In this document: positions 25,001 to 28,639 of the stretch, in pieces | Layout: every line of letters starts with the position of its first letter | Position numbering within the stretch: position 1 is the first letter of the stretch | NCBI GenBank assembly: GCA_964431655.1 | Contig: CAYSKJ010000022.1 | Coordinates: 1-28,639 of the forward strand | Direction of reading: 5' to 3' | From: CAYMEV01 sp964431655 [NCBI: uncultured bacterium] | GTDB lineage: Bacteria; CAYMEV01 | DNA: 28,639 nt | Program-made: the position numbers and the translations under genes | Notes under the pieces: model-generated | Told to the model about the DNA's origin: nothing | Databases searched by the model: none | What the model saw: only the letters and a program-made list of their open reading frames with translations

Positions 25001-26174
25001 GTATGCAGAAGCTCTGGAGTACTGTACAAAATCCCTGGAGATTGCGCAAATTCTGAAAAATAAGTTTCTGATATGCAGGACCCTGGGCAATATGGGTAAT
25101 ATATACATGTATATCGGTGATACAGCAAAAGCAAAGATATATTTCAGGAAGAGCCTGCGGATGGCAAAGGAAATGGGAAACCTGGAGAGAATCAACAGGG
25201 CAGTATACAATATGGGACTTATATATAAACATTCCCATGAGTATGAAAAGGCAAAAATATATTTCCATGAAGGCCTTGAAATCACCATAAAAACTGGGAA
25301 TAAACGCGAACTGGCTTCATTTTTCGGCGCTCTGGGAAACATCTTCAGAAGTGAGGAAGACTACTCAAAGGCTACCAGGTTTCTTGAAAAACAGCTTGAA
25401 ATCTATAAAGAAATTGGAGACAGGAGCAATATAAGCACCGCATACGAGTCTCTTGGGGTTACCTTTTATTATCAGGCCCGGTATGAAAAAGCAATGGCAA
25501 GTTTCCAGAAGATGCTGGAATGTGCAGAGGAAATAAACTCCAAAAAGGATATTGCCACCGCATATAACCATATCGGGGCTCTGCATGCAATAAATTGTGA
25601 TTTTGATAATGCATTAAATTATTACAAAATATCCGAAACTGTGTCAGAAGAGTCCGGCAACAGACTGCTTTTGAGCAATGCAATGGCTAATAAGGCGGAT
25701 CTTTACAATGACATGGGAAAACTTGAAGATGCAATTGATTATTATGATAAAGCTATAGATATACTGATGACAACAGATCATTTATATGAAAAATATTTCT
25801 ACTGCTTCCATAAAGCCCGGATACTCTATGATAATGCATGTTACACTAAAGCAGAAGCTTTAAATACAGAGGTCCTCACAGCGTCAAAAAAACTGAATTT
25901 CCCTGATATTGCCTTTTTATCAAAGATTCTTGAGCAAAAGATAATATTTATGCTTTCCCACAGTGATTCTTCAAAGAATAAATGCATTGGACTGCTCGAA
26001 AACCTGCTTAAACCCCAGTTAAAGGACGACACCATAGCAACGGTAGCTTATGAGCTGTTCCTGCTCACAAAAGATGATAAATACAGGCAGATGGCGATGG
26101 GTATCTTTGAAAAACTGTACAGGATTTATCCAAGATACAACTATAAAAAGGCTATGGACCGCTTAAAATACTGA
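22032..26174 (+). CDS. Two-domain class III nucleotide cyclase with P-loop ATPase and TPR array, paralogue of 1990-6252
   Basis: A 1380-residue protein. C1 has IDISGFT (Asp30) and FIGD (Asp80), with a degenerate later motif (YYFRGKAVEACHISEKH). C2 lacks the first Asp (SIFISFRDT) but has DDKG (Lys277) and YDVLGDAVNLSAR (Asp336, Asn343, Arg347). These numbers are identical to those of the paralogue, which supports the ATG at 22032 over the TTG one codon earlier. Walker A is GDAGIGKS (439-446) and Walker B is VIIHLED. The last 500 residues are TPR repeats (NMGNIYMYIGDTAKAKIYF and similar). The likely activity is nucleotide cyclisation, probably to cAMP, controlled through the ATPase and TPR regions. 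GGAG lies 13 bases upstream, a little far. It ends 2 bases from the convergent amidohydrolase gene. Confidence 0.88.
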   Translation: MKSLVPGFIVQKFMDKAYHGKLSATAMIIDISGFTPLTENLAKHGNEGIEVLSRLINRVFTPCINTVYRNNGFIATFIGDAVLAIFDSNSRDALFSADKIMQAFLKNRTHRTKFGDFEICCKIGLSFGDIEWGIIGKGDDKSYYFRGKAVEACHISEKHCRSMDIVVDDSLYNDFSVYSDLANCADGFHRILSVRPPGKICCKNNTEKNKKSSYTLFIPGILRENIPVNELREVVSIFISFRDTGMGHADMDALFSAVSGICEKWGGFYRRINFDDKGCNILINFGIPVSFEKNILRAINCIHELRAIYGNGLKAGITAGILFAGFIGSRLRAAYDVLGDAVNLSARIAVSSDWGAVQASQDIKNKAESFFKFSYMNKYKYKGKSEAIKTYSLGDRISPGTGKSHKGRLYGRDLEIAFIKKAVNKTIKGKFGGIIYIYGDAGIGKSRLIDEVSEYCRDSALVCNLPCDNMVRKSWNPFLQYLNTYFEQNQNLAQHQNQAVFTRIHKNLADEAGLRPGSRETVDELIRTESFLRALLSLDITGMLYEKLDARGKFENTLYAVKEFFKALSLISPVIIHLEDLHWIDDHSKTAIEHLIHNIENFPIIILASSRFNDDGSKPVFNADSRTECSEIVLKGLQDQSVKSIIKEITGCCPDKDMLNFIRERTFNNPFYIEQFILFLDSYGFIARNGSSCSVSIKTGEIPSEIKQIIIARIDRLTREVKELTRIASVIGREFDSSVLFRSLESLLKIKKKLKTSQINTFDMAVLAKIMKKDRYSYLVQGQAEKIWTTPDDLNYVFLHSILRESAYDMQLRERLRIIHQIVAETTEKIIAGTNDNKSCYLDLAYHFEKANNHEKTREYLEKAGKYLQETYNNDRAIEVFTRLLKYTRDHRTLIDIYNHLGDIYELTGKMDLAEKSYRESLALSRQNRDPSGKAVSMTNLANILISRGEFYKAKRLNQKALNIALKTDDKVLLIDLYSQIAGLYYLECRYAEALEYCTKSLEIAQILKNKFLICRTLGNMGNIYMYIGDTAKAKIYFRKSLRMAKEMGNLERINRAVYNMGLIYKHSHEYEKAKIYFHEGLEITIKTGNKRELASFFGALGNIFRSEEDYSKATRFLEKQLEIYKEIGDRSNISTAYESLGVTFYYQARYEKAMASFQKMLECAEEINSKKDIATAYNHIGALHAINCDFDNALNYYKISETVSEESGNRLLLSNAMANKADLYNDMGKLEDAIDYYDKAIDILMTTDHLYEKYFYCFHKARILYDNACYTKAEALNTEVLTASKKLNFPDIAFLSKILEQKIIFMLSHSDSSKNKCIGLLENLLKPQLKDDTIATVAYELFLLTKDDKYRQMAMGIFEKLYRIYPRYNYKKAMDRLKY

Positions 26175-26176
26175 TC

Positions 26177-27349
26177 CTAATATAGCTTTCTTCTCCATAC
26201 GCATTTCCCCTCAATAAATGTCGACTCTACCCTCCCCTTCAGTGTAAAAGGCTCACCCCCCAGCACTGCAAAGTCAGCATCCTTTCCAACTTCCAGAGAT
26301 CCTGTTCTTTCCTCTATTCCCAGGGCTTCAGCAGGGCTCAGGGTTATGGCCCTCAGGGTATCCTGCAGGGATAATCCGTATTTGTGCACAATACTTGCAT
26401 AGGCCAGAAAATACCTGCAGTTGAGAAAAGGGTGATCGGTTATCAGGCATGTCTTAACTCCGTGCCTGCTTAAGATCACGGCATTCTCATCAGAAAACCC
26501 GGCAGTTTCCAGCTTGGAGGATGAAGAAAGGCCAGGGCCTACCATTGCTACAGTATTTTTCTTTCCCAGGTAGTCTGCAATAAGATAGCCGTCGGTGCAG
26601 TGCTCTATACTGCAGTCAATGGCGAACTCCCCGCAAATCCTCAGAGCTGTGGCAATGTCATCATGTCTGTGGGCATGAACCCTGAAGGGGATTTTTCTGT
26701 CAAGAACCATCAGGCCGGATTCCATCCTGATATCAGTCTCAAAAAATTCGCCCTTCTCCATAGCCCTGTTCTTTTTAACTTTATATTCACCTGCCCTGAG
26801 AAAAAATTCCCTTATGGCAGCAGCGATCCCCATGCGGGATGCCGGGGCTTTTTTCTGCATCTGCCCGTGAGCCCATTTCGGGTTTTCACCCATGGCCCCC
26901 TTTAGCCCTGTCGGGTTCTTAATAACCATATCATCAATTATACTGCCCGCAGTCTTGCATGCAAAGCAAAGGCCTCCAACAGGATTTACCGACCCGGGCA
27001 GTATCTGCACTGTGGTAATCCCCCCTTCCCTGGCTCCCTCAAAACTGTTATGCAGGGGATTTACACCGTTAAGAGCGCTTACCCCTGCAGTGACGGGATC
27101 TATCCATTCATTGCTGTCCTGGGAAGGTTCACCTTCCCCGTCGCCCCATATGCCCACATGGGTATGGGCATCGATCAGCCCCGGTATGATGACCCTGCCT
27201 TCCAGATCCAGGATTTCTGCATTATCCGGAACCGCAGTATCCTGCCCGACATCCAGTATCTTCCCGTCATCACCAGCCAGAAGCATTCCCTTTTCAATAA
27301 TATCCCCCCTGCCGGTGTAGATCTTTGCTCCCCTTACTGCTAATAACAT
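26177..27349 (-). CDS. Amidohydrolase (imidazolonepropionase-related, COG1228), second of a tandem pair
   Basis: A 390-residue cytosolic metal hydrolase of the amidohydrolase superfamily. The metal site is complete: HxH in GLIDAHTHVG (His62, His64), a candidate bridging Lys150 in PTGLKGAMGENPKW, His227 in VHAHRHDD, His250 in SIEHCTDG and the catalytic Asp305 in LITDHP. The C-terminal EVGKDADFAVLGGEPF closes the small beta domain. It should hydrolyse a C-N bond in a cyclic amide, a dipeptide or a similar compound; the substrate cannot be read from sequence. It overlaps the upstream paralogue by 10 bases, with AAGGGGG about 10 bases before its ATG, so the two are co-transcribed. The absence of a signal peptide fits an intracellular catabolic enzyme. 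Confidence 0.82.
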   Translation of the reverse strand: MLLAVRGAKIYTGRGDIIEKGMLLAGDDGKILDVGQDTAVPDNAEILDLEGRVIIPGLIDAHTHVGIWGDGEGEPSQDSNEWIDPVTAGVSALNGVNPLHNSFEGAREGGITTVQILPGSVNPVGGLCFACKTAGSIIDDMVIKNPTGLKGAMGENPKWAHGQMQKKAPASRMGIAAAIREFFLRAGEYKVKKNRAMEKGEFFETDIRMESGLMVLDRKIPFRVHAHRHDDIATALRICGEFAIDCSIEHCTDGYLIADYLGKKNTVAMVGPGLSSSSKLETAGFSDENAVILSRHGVKTCLITDHPFLNCRYFLAYASIVHKYGLSLQDTLRAITLSPAEALGIEERTGSLEVGKDADFAVLGGEPFTLKGRVESTFIEGKCVWRRKLY

Positions 27350-28500
27350 GGCCTGTTCCCCCTTTCATATACTGTATCCCCGTTTATAATTGTCATATCT
27401 GCAAAGGAAGTAAACTCCAGGGGATTTCCCGACCATATAACCAGATCTGCATCCTTTCCGGCCTCAAGGGATCCCACCCTGTCATTGATTCCTATATGCT
27501 CAGCCGAACCAAGGGTAATTGCCCTGAGAGCACTTTCTTCACTCATCCCCCACTGCACCGCCATACCTGCAGTAAGCGCAAGGTTCCTGGCATCCACGAC
27601 CGGGTGATCGGTTATAAAGCAGAAGGGTATTTTCTTCCTGTCAAATTGGACCGGGGTTTTGAAGCTCCTGTCCCGGTTTTCCACCTTGGATCCGTAATAC
27701 AGGGTAGGACCGACAGCGCAGTGGACCTGGTGCTTTTTTAAGAAATCCGCTATAAGATGCCCGTCTGTTACATGCTCGAGGGCAAACCGGACATCAAATT
27801 CCCTGCATATGCGCACAGCTGTCACAATGTCATCATGCCTGTGACAGTGGATAAAAAGGGGTATTTCCTTTTTTATGACAGGCAGGAGAGCTTCCCATTT
27901 CATATCAAGAGCCGGCTCCTTACTGCTCTGTTTCTTCTCCAGGTACTGCTTCGCCTTTAACAGGCTTTCCCTAAGGACAGCGGCATTCCCCATCCTGGTT
28001 GCCGGGGACTGGTTGTTTTTCCCGTAGCACTTTTTGGGATTTTCTCCCAGTGCCGCCTTAATCCCAATGGGGTCTTTTACAATCGCCTCATCCACTATGA
28101 TCCCTGTGCATTTCAATGCCAGGCCCGCTCCGCCCAGGATGTTTGAACTTCCCGGCAGTACTCCGATGCATGTAATACCGGCTTTTCTAAGTTTATCAAA
28201 GGCCCTGTCTTTCATATTTATGCCGTCCTTGACCCTGCAGAAGGGGTTAACAGGATTGGTGCCCTCATTGGTGTCATTTCCCGCCCAGTCTATCCCGTGC
28301 TCCGATATGCCGGCATGGGTATGGGCATCGATCAGGCCCGGGGTGACGGGCCTGCCTATGGCATCTATCTTCCTGCAGTTATCAGGTATGGCTATATCTC
28401 TTCCCAGGCTGACTATCCTCTTATCCTTTAGCAGAACAGCCCCGTTTTCAATAATTCCGTCAGCCACGGTAATCAGACGGGCATTGACTATTGCTAACAT
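27340..28500 (-). CDS. Amidohydrolase (COG1228), first of a tandem pair
   Basis: A 386-residue paralogue of the next gene, with the same metal site: His60 and His62 in GLIDAHTHAG, Lys148 in PIGIKAALGENPKK, His218 and His220 in FIHCHRHDD, His243 in LEHVTDGHL and Asp298 in FITDHP. The two differ in the insertions around residues 65-90 and 185-210, which line the substrate pocket in this family, so they probably act on related but different substrates. A strong AGGAGG-rich ribosome site lies directly upstream of the ATG. It is first in a two-gene operon. Enzyme class is secure; substrate is not. Confidence 0.82.
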   Translation of the reverse strand: MLAIVNARLITVADGIIENGAVLLKDKRIVSLGRDIAIPDNCRKIDAIGRPVTPGLIDAHTHAGISEHGIDWAGNDTNEGTNPVNPFCRVKDGINMKDRAFDKLRKAGITCIGVLPGSSNILGGAGLALKCTGIIVDEAIVKDPIGIKAALGENPKKCYGKNNQSPATRMGNAAVLRESLLKAKQYLEKKQSSKEPALDMKWEALLPVIKKEIPLFIHCHRHDDIVTAVRICREFDVRFALEHVTDGHLIADFLKKHQVHCAVGPTLYYGSKVENRDRSFKTPVQFDRKKIPFCFITDHPVVDARNLALTAGMAVQWGMSEESALRAITLGSAEHIGINDRVGSLEAGKDADLVIWSGNPLEFTSFADMTIINGDTVYERGNRPCY

Positions 28501-28639
28501 CCTCCTCCTCCTGAACCAAAATGCTCAACAGGTCTTATACTATACCATACCCAAAAAAACTACAGGAAAATCAAACCCCGAAGCAAAAGCGAAGCAAAAG
28601 GGACGGTTCTTTTTGCTTCACTTACTTAAATCCCCGATT
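28501..28639. other. Right-edge non-coding region
   Basis: The 139 bases upstream of the amidohydrolase operon hold its ribosome site (28501-28510, read on the minus strand) and the REP-like palindrome. I see no convincing reading frame. A strong minus-strand promoter is not evident here and may lie outside the window. Confidence 0.4.
28580..28619. repeat. REP-like palindrome with a tandem arm
   Basis: GAAGCAAAA (28591-28599) and TTTTGCTTC (28611-28619) form a 9-base stem around an 11-base loop, GGGACGGTTCT. The left arm is duplicated in tandem: GAAGCAAAAGC at 28580-28590 precedes it. The GGGACGGTTC core resembles REP-type palindromes found many times in some genomes, often spread by RAYT transposases. 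On the minus strand it lies upstream of the amidohydrolase operon. Multiplicity cannot be seen from one window. Confidence 0.5.

Noticed and set aside
1-28639. tRNA, rRNA, integrase, transposase or phage genes
   Set aside because: No cloverleaf, conserved rRNA segment or recombinase motif was found by reading; a covariance-model scan would be needed to exclude small RNAs.

Overview
The window is gene-dense, of moderate GC, with no rRNA, tRNA, CRISPR array, transposase or phage gene that I can recognise. No gap between genes exceeds about 235 bases. Secreted and lipoprotein-like proteins with Gram-negative style signals, several radical SAM enzymes, a carboxypeptidase-regulatory plus von Willebrand A protein and very large cyclase-ATPase-TPR proteins suggest an uncultured, probably anaerobic, diderm bacterium from a deep lineage of the Spirochaetota, Acidobacteriota or Aminicenantota kind. 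Arg AGG and Ile ATA codons are used often. The sequence alone does not fix the phylum.

Layout. Bases 1-6252 (minus strand) carry the start of one cyclase-type protein cut by the window edge, a secreted LAS/M74-type murein peptidase, and a complete 1420-residue protein with two class III cyclase domains, a P-loop ATPase domain and a TPR array. A divergent control region (6253-6485) leads to a plus-strand group: a DUF2130 coiled-coil/nuclease-fold protein, a secreted VWA protein, and a TspO-like membrane protein coupled to it. Bases 10.7-16.9 kb alternate strands: an exported protein of unknown function, a SplB-type radical SAM protein, a nucleotidyltransferase, a coupled pair (radical SAM/SPASM and B12-binding-type radical SAM) and an exported alpha/beta hydrolase. 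Bases 16.99-26.17 kb run on the plus strand: oligopeptidase B with an export signal, a KamA-family radical SAM enzyme, a KamA-like protein that has lost the iron-sulphur cysteines, and a second complete cyclase-ATPase-TPR protein. Bases 26.18-28.50 kb (minus strand) hold two overlapping paralogous amidohydrolases, followed by a small REP-like palindrome at the right edge.

Themes. (1) Three members of one signalling family lie in 26 kb. Their domain order (C1-C2-ATPase-TPR) is that of mammalian soluble adenylyl cyclase ADCY10. The metal-binding aspartates are only in C1, and the Asn/Arg transition-state residues only in C2, so each protein should form one intramolecular active site. (2) Four intact radical SAM enzymes and one cluster-less relative lie within 10.3 kb. 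The KamA/pseudo-KamA pair, directly upstream of a cyclase gene, is the most unusual arrangement. (3) Paralogue pairs recur (cyclases, KamA pair, amidohydrolases), and one gene carries an internal duplication. (4) Convergent genes abut or overlap at their 3' ends with no visible terminators. Functional links between neighbouring groups are inference.
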